From assembly GCA_029204225.1 (NCBI GenBank), contig CM055105.1:13907721-13971720 (forward strand): a stretch of DNA of 64,000 nt. The letters run 5' to 3'. The notes under the pieces are model-generated. The model searched no databases, was not told the DNA's origin, and worked only from the letters and a program-made list of their open reading frames with translations. The DNA is from Diphasiastrum complanatum. Lineage: Eukaryota > Streptophyta > Lycopodiopsida > Lycopodiales > Lycopodiaceae. A program made the translations under genes and the position numbers. Below, in pieces: positions 47,289 to 56,336 of the stretch; positions within the stretch are counted from its first letter, which is position 1, and every line of letters begins with the position of its first letter.

Positions 47289-50200
47289 TTTTGCAGAGTT
47301 GCAAGAAGTAGATTGGAGGAGAGGATAGTTGGCTGCTTCGTTGCCTAACCAGAACAATTTTATGGTTGATCGCTGAGATGGAATCAAAGTTTTTACTATC
47401 TAAATCGCTGGGAACTTGCATGCTGAGCTGAGATAGATCTGAATCAGATCGTTGTTGACCTGAATCTGAGATCTGATCGCTGGCTAAGTTCAAATGTTGG
47501 CTGAAGTAAAGTCACTGATTGCTGGCCTACTGCAAGTGTTCGCTGGAACTGCAGACTGTTTGCTGCCTGATAGATCAAATTTTGACAGGTTGATCGCTTC
47601 TGGATTGTCGCTGTCTACAGATTGATAGGTGTTGGAGGGTGCAAATTACAGTTGTTCGCTGTCTGAATTTGGATCATGTTCGCTGATTACAGGATCAGAC
47701 GTGATCCCTATCTACAGATCTGATTTCATCTCTGTAAATCAGAGTTCATCACTGTAAATCAGACTTGGGATCCGATTATTGCTGCTGCAGATTGCAAAAA
47801 TATAGATCGGAAGAAAGATCTGAGAGGACAACTTATTACGGTTGGAGAAAATGTTCAGGATTCAATTTTAGTATCCATTGTGCTTAATAGTCTACCTTTG
47901 GCTTATTAGAACTTTATGATGATGTTATCGTTACGGGAGACGAGGCCTTCTTTCGATGAGCTGAATGTTACTACAGGAAGAAATGAGACGACAAAATATT
48001 GTCAACAGTGACGATTTCAAGGAACAGGCATTAAAGAAGCAAGAGCACAATTCCAAGAAGGGTGGCAAAGGGAAAAAGAAGAAGTAGCAGCAAGATACGG
48101 AGAGGAGAATCAGTCAAATCGATCAGAAGATGGAAACAAAGTAGTTCGAAAGGGAAATTGCTTTGTTTGTGGAAATTAGGGCATTAAGCAAAGGAGTGTT
48201 GGCACAACAAGTTCAAGAAAAAGCAAGATGAGAATAATGCTGAAGAAGAAGAAGCATCTAATGCAAAATTAAGTGCTTTGGATCTTGAAGACTATGAGTT
48301 TTGCTAAAGAAGAAAAAGCATCTAATGCAAAATTAAGTGCTTTGGATCTTGAAGACTATGAGTTGTTTTCGGCATCAACATCTTCTAGTCGCTTCTCAAA
48401 GGAAGAAGAGTGTTGGTTTATTGATTTAAGACCTTCGAAGCATATGACACCTAGGCGGGAGTGGCTATCTAGTTTTCAAAAATTAGATGATGGATCAAAT
48501 GTGAAGTTGATAGACAACTACACATATGATATAAAGGGAGTTGGAAAAGTACAAGTTCAACTACCTTCATGGAAGATTGGAGACATAAAGGACGTGCTTT
48601 ATGTACTAGGAATCAAGAAGAACTTACTCTCATCAGCTCTTGCGAAGCAGCACATGGTGGTGCAGTTTGATGAAGAGCGGTAAGGAAAGATAATGTAGTA
48701 GTAGCTGAGGGCAAACTTGCAGGAAGGTTGTATAGACGTCAGGCTCAAGTGGTGGGTCATCAAGCGAGTATTGCGGATATTGGATCAGTGAGTAAGTTAT
48801 GGCACGGAAGGTTTGGACATTTGAATTACAAAAGTCTACAAATCTTGAGGAAATACAACATGGGTACAGGTTTACCTCAAGTTGTTTCTGATCACACGGT
48901 TTGTGAAGGTTGTGTTTCCTATGAGATGGTGTTGGTTGATGACTATTCTAGGAAGACATGGATTTATCGTCTCAAGAATAAGAGTGAAGCATTCCAGTAT
49001 TTCACATGGTTTAAGACACGGGTGGAGAAAGAAACAGACAGACAAATCAAGATACTTCGCTCGAACTAATTTCAGGTGTTTTGCAAGGATCATGGTATAA
49101 AGAGACAATTTGCAAACACAGACACGCCTCAACAAAATGGAGTTGCAGAAAGAAAGAATCAATCTATGGTGAAAACTACGAGGAGTATGCTCAAGAGTAG
49201 AAATCTTCCAAATATGTTTTGAAGCAGTTAAGACGACAGTTTATCTTTTAAATCGAAGTCCTACAAAGGTTGTAGAGAATCGGACTCTAGAGGAAGCTTA
49301 CATTGTTCAAACTAGAACTCTCCAAAAGCGTTTTTCATTACTATTGATACTCTACATGAAGTACCAGTCCTAAACCATGTACTAGCTCCATTTAATGTGT
49401 CTGGGCCCTCACAAGGTTATTAATTACATTACTGGCCACATCTGGAATAACGTGGCGTAACCAATAATCTCGCTTACTGGAGTACCGTGTATCCAAGTCT
49501 AGGACTAAGCCAAATCCTATATGCAAGACGTGCACATAACAAGGAGTCTCTAACCTGCATCAAATAGCTTTCGAAGTGGTGTTGGCTAGAGCTATGAATG
49601 ACGCACTAGGCAAAAGAGGCTACAATTCAGGTTAAGAATCTGATCCATCTTTGATTGGGTTGTATCAAATAGTACTCGTGCTATAGCATTTGTTTTGCCA
49701 ATTCATGGTGTTTTTGCTTATGTCTTCTTGAGGGATCTCACAGTGGTACAGGCATTCTTCTCTGGTCCTCTCACTCTCTCAAACTAACGCAGTAAAGCAT
49801 GATGGTATCTTACTTTCTTATGATATGCATGGTCTACTAGATTGGCTTGGGATGAGAAGTATATGATTGATGGTACTAGCTTGTTCATCCAGCTGGAATG
49901 GCTTACTTTTTTGATATATGGCATAAGTTCCTTCCTTGGTACTTGGCAACTGAATTATGGCTCTATTAGCTAGAACCACATTCCTATTGATACAGCTACA
50001 ACATTTGTCCTATGAGGTTGTTGCCTCGATGAACCTTGATTCTCCCAATAGCCATAATTAGGGCTTAATTATATTGATCACACTCAGCATGAAAAATAGA
50101 GGTGACTTTGAGGCAACATTACAAGAGTCATCTGCAATTGTCAAGGAACAAGACGGTATAAGAGAAGATTATCAGTTGTAAAAGAAGCGGTTAGAAGTTA

Positions 50201-51143
50201 GAAAGATGCAACAACGGGTTGGAAGAGCTACATATTTAGGTAAGTTGCTCAAGGAGGGTCATAAAAGGTCGTGAAGCACTATTTAACGACTGTCATACCT
50301 TGAACTAATAGCTTAACATTATCAAGGAAGAAGTTTTGGGATGTTCTGGGATCTCCATGGTCGTTCTCGATAAGTGCCAATTTTTATGGCTGTTGCTGAG
50401 TTAGCACTTCAATTTCCTGTCGAGTTGTGCAGTGCGAACCTAATTTTATGATTTAGATCTTGAAGGTTGTTCAATTCATGCTCGTCCAATAACAACATAA
50501 CTGAGGATAATGTGTTTTCTTTTTTACAGGCACATGCACTAAAAGTTTAAAGTGTCATCATACATGGCAAAATATCAAGAAATGACCACTCGAAAAGTAC
50601 AGATGACAATTTCGTTTTCATAACCCCCCTCGTGTGATAATAAGCCATATGTAACCCATTGCAGAATGGAAACCGCAGGCCAGGCATAACACATAATACA
50701 TGAATCGCCCACATGATCAGATCTAAAAACTGGCAATATCCTCATTCTTCGATGATTATCTACTAGTATGTTACAAATTTGAAGAATAACATAGGAATGG
50801 CATGGATTGTTCTCCTATTATCGATCGTACCATGGGCAAGTGTCACCTTTGATAGACCATATGCAGCATTCAGCGAATCGGATTGGAGTAAAACAGAATC
50901 GATGTCAATTTCCGCTAACTCATTCACAAGCACAGCGATGCGTAGAGTATCCCGCTGCTTCAAGATGTGACGGAGGAGGGTGGTTTTTCCACTGCCCAAA
51001 AATCCTGTCACAAGAGTGCATCCCAATCCCCCACCCTGCCTCTCCTTTTTGTCAAATATACGGCTTTCAAAAGCCAAACACATTTGATTATCTTCCTTCA
51101 TGGACACCTTGATTTGGCCACCATAGCCAGCAGCTGCTGACAT
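34184..51143 (-). CDS. CobW-family P-loop GTPase (metallochaperone type)
   Basis: Exons read on the - strand: 51143-50831, 45701-45610, 44508-44342, 39327-39152, 37568-37412, 37067-36806, 36011-35930 and 34301-34184. Phases agree; about 455 residues so far. Motifs in order: Walker A GFLGSGKT (47-54), [13 protein letters not shown], the metal-binding CxCC as GCACC (105-109), ETSG (135-138), [10 protein letters not shown], then the guanine-specificity motif NKCD (190-193) formed across an intron. The CobW C-terminal fold follows ([46 protein letters not shown]). Two further exons encode [17 protein letters not shown] and [15 protein letters not shown], ending NVCLC, an extension of unknown role. 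CobW GTPases insert or handle metal ions, especially zinc; the substrate here is unknown. Exon 4's end and exon 6's GTTATC donor are the least certain, and the final exon was not found. Start: the ATG at 51143, first in frame. Confidence 0.8.
37287..37320. repeat. 10-bp tandem repeat CAAAGAGCAG, 3-4 copies
   Basis: CAAAGAGCAG repeats without change inside CobW intron 5/4 flank DNA. Small, with no known role. Confidence 0.85.
40958..41722. mobile_element. About 0.76-kb repeat insertion splitting the gypsy integrase
   Basis: The integrase frame stops after AEKLKAVG at about 40957 and resumes near 41725 with [14 protein letters not shown]. The intervening block is rich in GGTTCGAACC-type palindromes at both ends (about 40980-41150 and 41620-41705), with poly-A/poly-T tracts and a GA array in the middle. 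Its ends look roughly inverted (GTCGAACCACGGTTC versus CGAACTGTGTTTGAATC), so a non-autonomous DNA element is likely. The exact ends and target duplication are unresolved. Confidence 0.6.
41173..41248. repeat. (AG)38 microsatellite
   Basis: An uninterrupted AG run inside the insertion that splits the gypsy integrase. Confidence 0.95.
42151..44341. other. Remainder of CobW intron 3
   Basis: After the gypsy integrase there is a GGGAGATGGGAGATG micro-repeat near 42340-42362 and then AT-rich intronic DNA, with a poly-T run near 43860. No coding motif was seen on either strand until the CobW exon at 44342. Confidence 0.5.
46570..46935 (+). mobile_element. Gypsy integrase scrap in CobW intron 1
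   Basis: Several frames on the + strand add up to an integrase core: [10 protein letters not shown]-like text near 46630, [15 protein letters not shown]-like near 46710, [10 protein letters not shown] near 46770 and [12 protein letters not shown] near 46830. Stops and frameshifts are dense, so this is older than the gypsy copy in intron 3. Confidence 0.65.
46940..47198 (+). repeat. Probable 5' LTR of the copia element in CobW intron 1
   Basis: The end is well placed, because ...CCTGACA is followed at once by the primer binding site. The start is uncertain and is set where the gypsy scrap ends. A short imperfect repeat (AATAGCTTTTTTGTCTTTTGCTATT) lies near 46975. Confidence 0.5.
47199..47210 (+). 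other. Copia primer binding site, initiator tRNA-Met
   Basis: TGGTATCAGAGC is the classic plant LTR-retrotransposon primer binding site, complementary to the 3' end of initiator methionine tRNA. It marks the boundary between 5' LTR and internal region. Confidence 0.9.
47247..47283. repeat. (GA)18 microsatellite in copia leader
   Basis: A GA run starting 37 bp after the primer binding site. Confidence 0.95.
48253..48364 (+). repeat. 48-bp perfect tandem duplication (64-bp offset)
   Basis: AGCATCTAATGCAAAATTAA and the following bases to GACTATGAGTT occur identically at 48253-48300 and 48317-48364. The 64-bp shift is not a multiple of three, so it breaks the copia gag/protease frame. Perfect identity means it is recent. 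Confidence 0.95.
49331..50830. other. CobW intron 1, start-proximal part
   Basis: No coding motif was found on either strand between the end of the copia integrase and the first CobW exon. The DNA is AT-rich with no clear repeat. Confidence 0.4.
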
Positions 51144-51161
51144 TTTTTCCACCTATTCCAG

Positions 51162-51201
<40 letters not shown>

Positions 51202-51300
51202 ACCTCACTATATCAAAATTCTACACTCTCTCTTTATCAAATCCTCCTCTCTTGTCCTCTCTTTAAAATCTTCCAAGAATAATTCATATTCGTGACTATT
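51144..51300 (-). promoter_or_regulatory. Putative 5' leader/promoter of the CobW gene
   Basis: Upstream of the CobW ATG on the - strand is a (GA)17 run (51163-51197) followed by GAGAGG-rich and AAAGAGA-rich sequence. GA-rich leaders are common in plant genes. No TATA box was firmly identified. Confidence 0.4.
51163..51197. repeat. (CT)17 microsatellite at the CobW 5' end
   Basis: Uninterrupted run 20 bp upstream of the CobW start codon; it reads as GA in the sense of the gene. Confidence 0.95.
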
Positions 51301-51580
51301 TTAGATTATTTTCTCTTAATATTTGAGGAATAATGCATATTCTCAAGTATTCTATTGTTGAGAGTTTTTAAAATCCCGGCAATGTTGGGTGGGTATATAG
51401 GTGCTCGGCTCTATGAACAATGGTATCATAGAATATACTTTGGCTGGTATATGATTTTGTAATACTAAGGTAGATAGCTGACTAGGGCTAGTTTTAACCC
51501 ATCAATGCAAGTATGGAACCTGGATTAGAGAGATTCTAACACAGTATCGATGTAGTATCTAGGCGTTCGCATCCTTAGGG

Positions 51581-51981
51581 ATGTTATTCCTAATCCTTCA
51601 CGACCAGACCTCCTTCATCGAGCTTCCACTACCCAAGGTGTTGTTGCTTCTGATGCGGCAAGATAAAGAGCAGGATTATTGTCATCGCACTCCTGGAGAA
51701 GACTTTATTCCTTTTGCTTTGGAAACTTATGGGTCCTTGCCTAAGAAATTCGATGATTTCCTATCAACTTGTGCAGGATTTGCGGATGTGGTGCATCACT
51801 TTTATTTATCATTGCATCCTACTGTCACCAACGAGTTTCTACCACTTTACAACGCATTCAAGCATTCACAATACTTCGACGCGCCGTAGTTGCAGAAATG
51901 ACTACTTCCCAACTTCCTGCACTACCTAAACTTGCAACTATCTTAGCTAGTGACTTACATCAAGCAGTAGGCTTTCAATAG
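51581..51981 (+). pseudogene. Retroelement-type ORF C-terminal scrap (LINE-like)
   Basis: Frame 51581-51889 reads GEDFIPFALETYGSLPKKFD and DDFLSTCAGFAD; an overlapping frame (51769-51981) then continues with QRVSTTLQRIQAFTILRRAV. From memory of plant sequence sets, FIPLAxETYGxLHPxFDxFxxxC ... QRxSIALQRAQAxxILQRA is a recurrent C-terminal segment annotated with reverse-transcriptase-like proteins. A frameshift separates the two parts. The family assignment is tentative. Confidence 0.4.
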
Positions 51982-53080
51982 CTACTTTGTGGGATTTTTG
52001 CTTTGCTACAATTGATGTACAATATCTAAATTCGCCTTATGGCCTTTATACAAAAAGACTAAGTCAACTAGTGGGTCATCAATTTATTACTCCTCAAAGA
52101 GATGGTAAATTTGATGTGCCATAGTGAAAAATTTCAATTTCAATTTCAGCTCTCTACAATTGGATTGTAATGTCAAGTGCAACTAGTTGGGGTCCATCAA
52201 GGAACCTAGCAAGCTCAATAGTGCACATTGAGTTCATGCTTTCCATATTTCCTCTTCATAATCAACAAACACCAATTGGTGACTAAACGCTAGTTGCATT
52301 TTTTTTTCTTTTCTTATAAGTCTGAGTAATTGCGGTTTATGACATAATCTGTGTTTTGCCATGTTAACACTAGGATAACATCCCCACATGATTCCATCTA
52401 ATCTCAAAAAAAAAATTGGGATGCTACTAAATGAGGGATAAGGCCGTATACTAGGTAAATCTATAGGGAAGGTTTCACACTTTTTAGGGCCCTTGACTAA
52501 GCCCCTACCAATTCTTGAGAGAGATAATTGTCTTTTAATAGCTATAAGTGCAGGGGTTCAAGAAAATGTAAAGCTCAATGCATGCTTTTATCCTACACAC
52601 CCAGATATTTTGTTGACTCTTTTTTAGACATATGTTACCTAATGGTTTTCATTGAGAGCCCATGAGACTTCATAAAATAAATCAAACAACCATACAACTT
52701 ATAATTTTCTTTGGATTGTGGTTCTCGCCTATTTTTATTGAAACAAAATAAAGAGATGTGTAGCCACATTTTGAATATGACACCTTAGAGCTTGTTGAAA
52801 GGTTGTTAATTGCAATATTCAATAGCAAGAAGACTACTATTTATCATTATGTGTTGAAAGGCAAGAATGTGTTCAAGTCAATCAAAAAGTCTTGTGAGAA
52901 AGTTCATGCTAGACGAGCCTACTCCCCTTCCTCTGAGGCCATATGCACTAGCTTCATGACATCACCAGTCATATAGAGCTTTTTCCAGTTGAGAGGTGCA
53001 TGGGAGATATATTGCTACTCCATCATGTCCAATGGGTGGGGACCGATGTTTGTCACATGCTAGTCATTAATAGTGAGTTT
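51982..53080. other. Intergenic AT-rich DNA
   Basis: No supported coding frame. The stretch adjoins the 3' side of the copia remnant that follows, so part of it may be copia RNase H or LTR too decayed to recognise. Confidence 0.3.
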
Positions 53081-53086
53081 TACATT

Positions 53087-54840
53087 TCATTCCATAGGCG
53101 TATCAATACATTTAGCATCATTCATATGCAATCTTGTTAAAATAGAATTAGCATACTTCTCTTGACAAATAAAAGTAGTTTGAGAAGTCCTAGTTACCTC
53201 CATTCCTAAGATGTTGTGTAAATGACCAAGATCATGTATCTCAAAATTCTCCTTGAGTGCTATCTTGATGTCATCTACATCTTGATTTTTGCCTCCACTC
53301 CACCAACCTTGCTTTGTACTTGTTGATTGATCCATCTTTATTTGTCTTCACCTGGAAGATCCACTTGCATCATATTGACTTTTTGTCCTTAGGAAGTTCC
53401 ACCAATCTCCATGTATTGTTTTGCCTAAGAGATTGATTCTCAAGATCCATTCCTTGGACCACTCCTCTTTTTGCCTTGCTTCATCTACAAATGTAGCTTC
53501 ATCAATAGAGGTTAGGAAAGCATAGTTTGTACCTTCAACTACTTGCTTACCTTTTTCATCATATGTAATCCTTGAAGGTTTTTGTCTTTGCCTTTATGTC
53601 CTCCTTGGCTTTTGACTTGAGGTTTCCTCTTCAACGTCACCATCCAAAGTATCATCAACATTGTTATATCCAACAAATATACCTTTCTTTGAAGATGGAT
53701 CCTCCTTTGTCCTATCATCAAGAGTAGTGTTGATATAGCATACACATCCAAAAGTTTTGAGATACTTGACACTTGGCCTCCTACCAAATAGAATTTCAGA
53801 AGGTGCCTTTCCATCCAAAACAACACTCGGCCACCTATTACATTAATAATTGGCACACAACAAAGCTTCACCCCAAAAAGGTTTAGGAAGATTGACACCT
53901 AACCTCATTGCTTTGTGGAATTGAACCTCCCTTGCAATCTTGAGCTTTACAAAGACATCAAACACCTCATCCTTTCTCTTTAGTAGATACACCCAACAAT
54001 ATCTACTAAAATCATCAATGAATGTCACATACATTTTAACACCACCTTTGCTTTTCACCTTGATCTCTTTTCTTCTTGAAGAAATCACTAGCAAAATTTC
54101 CTTTGACTCCACAATATAAACATTTAGCTTTGATCTATCTTTCTTCTTTCCAACGAAAGTAGAAGGTTCACCTTGATCTTGCCCTTTAGACCACTTGCCT
54201 TTACCCTTGCCCTTGAACTTTCCTTTTGAGAACATGGCCTCTTCCTCTCCAACATTAGATGTAAGAGATGATCCTCCTCTTGCTTGGAGTCTAAACTCTT
54301 TAGCCACTAAGACCTCTTGCAAGTCCTCCATGCTTTGCACCAGATTAGCATGTTCATCCAATAAGCCATTAAGAACTACTTGCACAAGCTCAATATCCTT
54401 CATGCTCTCTCCAATTCATCATTCAAAGCTTTAACTTTCAAAACAAAAGCATGAGCACTTTCATCCTTCTTTTGAAGACATTGAAAGATTTGCCTCCTCA
54501 GGATCAGGTTCCCTGATGTAGACTTGGATTCCTAAGGATCATGACCCCTGATGTAGACTTCTTCAAGGTTTTCCAAGCATCACTAGATGTAGTGGACTTC
54601 CCAACTTCCTTGAGAAGTTCATTTGTCACATTCATCTTGATCATATGAAGAGCTTTCTTTGCCCTCCTATCATACCTCAATTTCTCTTGAGGTGCTTGAG
54701 GTCTCTACTCCACACCTACAACAATGTCCATCAAATCGTTCATCTCGAGTAGAGACTCCATTCTCACCTTCCAAGTTGAATAGTTGCTTGAGGTAGGTCC
54801 AACTTTTATGATTTCATCAAAAAACACATACTATTGAATA
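53087..54840 (-). mobile_element. Ty1/copia remnant with large internal deletions
   Basis: Right to left: gag N-terminal region near 54.83-54.6 kb (YSTWKVRMESLLEMNDLMD, KALHMIKMNVTNELLKEVG), gag centre in frame 54403-53843 (KDIELVQVVLNGLLDEHANL, then a Gly/Lys-rich GKFKGKGKGKWSKGQ), which jumps straight into integrase (YVTFIDDFSRYCWVYLLKRK), so protease and the integrase zinc finger are deleted. Integrase C-terminal text follows at 53818-53594 (PSEILFGRRPSVKYLKTFGC, GIFVGYNN). RT is reduced to the part after the catalytic box (ENFEIHDLGHLHNILGMEV) at 53335-53087. Confidence 0.85.
53843..54403 (-). pseudogene. Copia gag-integrase deletion fusion
   Basis: A 186-codon frame in which the gag C-terminal part is fused to integrase core residues without protease or zinc finger. 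The join lies near KEIKVKSKGG/VKMYVTFIDD. It ends in integrase text RLGVNLPKPFWGEALLCANY. A deletion product of a copia polyprotein, not a functional gene. Confidence 0.75.
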
Positions 54841-55513
54841 AATCAAAAACTATATGCAAAAGCTAAAAACTTGATATCAATTTTAGCAGAATGCACCCTC
54901 CACTAACATGTGCATTTTTTGTCTTCAAATTTCATTAAGTATATTAAAAAATCGGACTACTACAATTACTTGACCTGAAATGAGAATAGGATCACAAAGA
55001 TCCACTTTCTACACTTGAAAATACTTGATTTGAGATAGAAACCACTCCAACTCTACATAGAATTAATGGCACTCTCAAATTCTCCCCTAGATTTGGAAAA
55101 ACATTCACATTTGGCCTGAAACCAGCTCTAATTTCATGTGGAAAATTCAAATCCAAAACATGCCTAATGGATCAATTAGATCTAGAGCTAAATTTGAGTG
55201 CCCAATCCCTAGCGTGGACACGCTACTCGAGACCAGTCATGGGCATGACATTCTTCCCCCCTTATTCAAGTTTTCTCCTCATAACTTAAAACTGGGAAAG
55301 CTCCTCCTTAACCTTTCTTCATGTTCCCAGGAATCATCATCGTCCGTACATCCCTTCCATCGAACCAGGTGTTGGAAAAAGAGGGGTGTGAGAAATGAGA
55401 ATAGCTAAAAAATAAACAAAGACAAATGAAAAGTGTTCGTGCGCAACGGAATAGGCTATCTCACTCTTTTCCTAAGCATGACTACACCTATCAGACATGC
55501 TAGAACTTGGAAG
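54841..55513. other. Spacer before the inverted-repeat block
   Basis: No supported gene. The frame 55136-55408 (VHPFHRTRCWKKRGV) is short and unrecognised. Confidence 0.3.
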
Positions 55514-55616
55514 TATATATATATATATATATATATACATATCTATATATATAAAGATATTTAAGAGAGAGAGTGTAAGGGTGGTGTTAACTAAGTCTAG
55601 AACCCTATGTCACACC
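55514..55616 (+). repeat. Left copy of a long inverted repeat
   Basis: A (TA)n run, then AAGATATTTAAGAGAGAGAG, then GGGTGGTGTTAACTAAGTCT, then AGAACCCTATGTCACACC. The reverse complement is found at 63011-63100 with about four mismatches over the 65 bp outside the TA run. Confidence 0.9.
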
Positions 55617-55775
55617 TAAAAAAAGTAAGGTCCATTAAAAAAATTACACCCACACTCTAGAACCCTATGTCACACCTAAAAAAAGTAAGGTCCCTTACAA
55701 AAATTACACCCATACTCTAGAACCCTATGTCACACCTAAAAAAAGTAAGGCCCCTTACAAAAATTACACCCATAC
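55596..55775 (+). repeat. 60-bp tandem repeat, three copies
   Basis: TCTAGAACCCTATGTCACAC starts at 55596, 55656 and 55716, exactly 60 bp apart, with few differences. The first copy overlaps the left inverted repeat. Partial ATTACACCCATACTC and TAATAGGCGTC words continue to about 55880. Confidence 0.95.
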
Positions 55776-55997
55776 TCTTTATTAGGCGTCTGTTACAAAA
55801 ATTACATACCCATACTCTTTAATAGGCGTCCTTTAATAGGCGTCCATTACAAAAATTACACACCCTCTTTCTTTAATAGGCTTCTCACAACCGTCGCCTT
55901 CCTCTCTCCTGTACTCATTGCTCCCTCTCTCCGTGCTCAGTCGACATCCGCTCTCTCCATGCTCACTCGACTGTCGCTCTCCGCACTCACTCGACTG

Positions 55998-55998
<1 letters not shown>

Positions 55999-56037
<39 letters not shown>
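55999..56037. repeat. (CT)19 microsatellite followed by a GCGCGC tract
   Basis: A CT run directly followed by GCGGGCGCGCGCGCACACGC. Shorter clusters of CGCTCTCTCC-type words precede it from 55900. Confidence 0.95.
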
Positions 56038-56039
<2 letters not shown>

Positions 56040-56076
56040 GGGCGCGCGCGCACACGCAGTCACGTTCTTTACTACC

Positions 56077-56103
56077 ATAGCACTGAGTTTGGCTACGTTT
56101 CTT
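56077..56103 (+). repeat. 25-bp repeat, second copy near 56677
   Basis: CACTGAGTTTGGCTACGTTTC TTGC occurs here and again near 56677-56702, about 600 bp apart, each after a CT array. Between them lies a diverged direct repeat with GACTGAGGATTTC and TTCCATGC words. Confidence 0.8.
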
Positions 56104-56291
56104 GCAGCCGCATTAACTAAGAGCCGGATCAGAAAAGGAGACTTCTTCCATGCACTAAGGATTTCCATCTAACTGAGGTTTTCTTGTAGCCAGATCAACT
56201 GAGGATCAAAAAGTAAACTTATTCCATGCGACTGAGGATTTCAGCTTGCAGCCGTATCAGCGTATCAGCTGAGAGTCGACGTGAGTGCATA

Positions 56292-56293
<2 letters not shown>

Positions 56294-56331
<38 letters not shown>
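56294..56331. repeat. (TC)19 microsatellite
   Basis: Uninterrupted TC run. Confidence 0.95.

Positions 56332-56336
<5 letters not shown>

Larger units (their letters stand above)
46940..49330 (+). mobile_element. Ty1/copia element, 5' half, in CobW intron 1
   Basis: 5' LTR, primer binding site, an untranslated leader with a GA array, then gag text near 47860-48240 ([24 protein letters not shown], zinc knuckle CFVCGN..GH..KECW with two stops), protease-region frame 48273-48683 ([14 protein letters not shown], where the DSGAS active site is degraded; [12 protein letters not shown]), GAG-pre-integrase ([17 protein letters not shown]) and an internally deleted integrase ([35 protein letters not shown] near 49.15 kb). 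RT, RNase H and the 3' LTR are absent. Confidence 0.85.

Noticed and set aside
51143-51152. CobW start three codons earlier
   Set aside because: The codon at 51152-51150 is GTG, not ATG. The first in-frame ATG is at 51143.
55596-55775. 60-bp exact-period repeat as a CRISPR array
   Set aside because: The units are contiguous with no unique spacers, and the DNA is from a plant nucleus.
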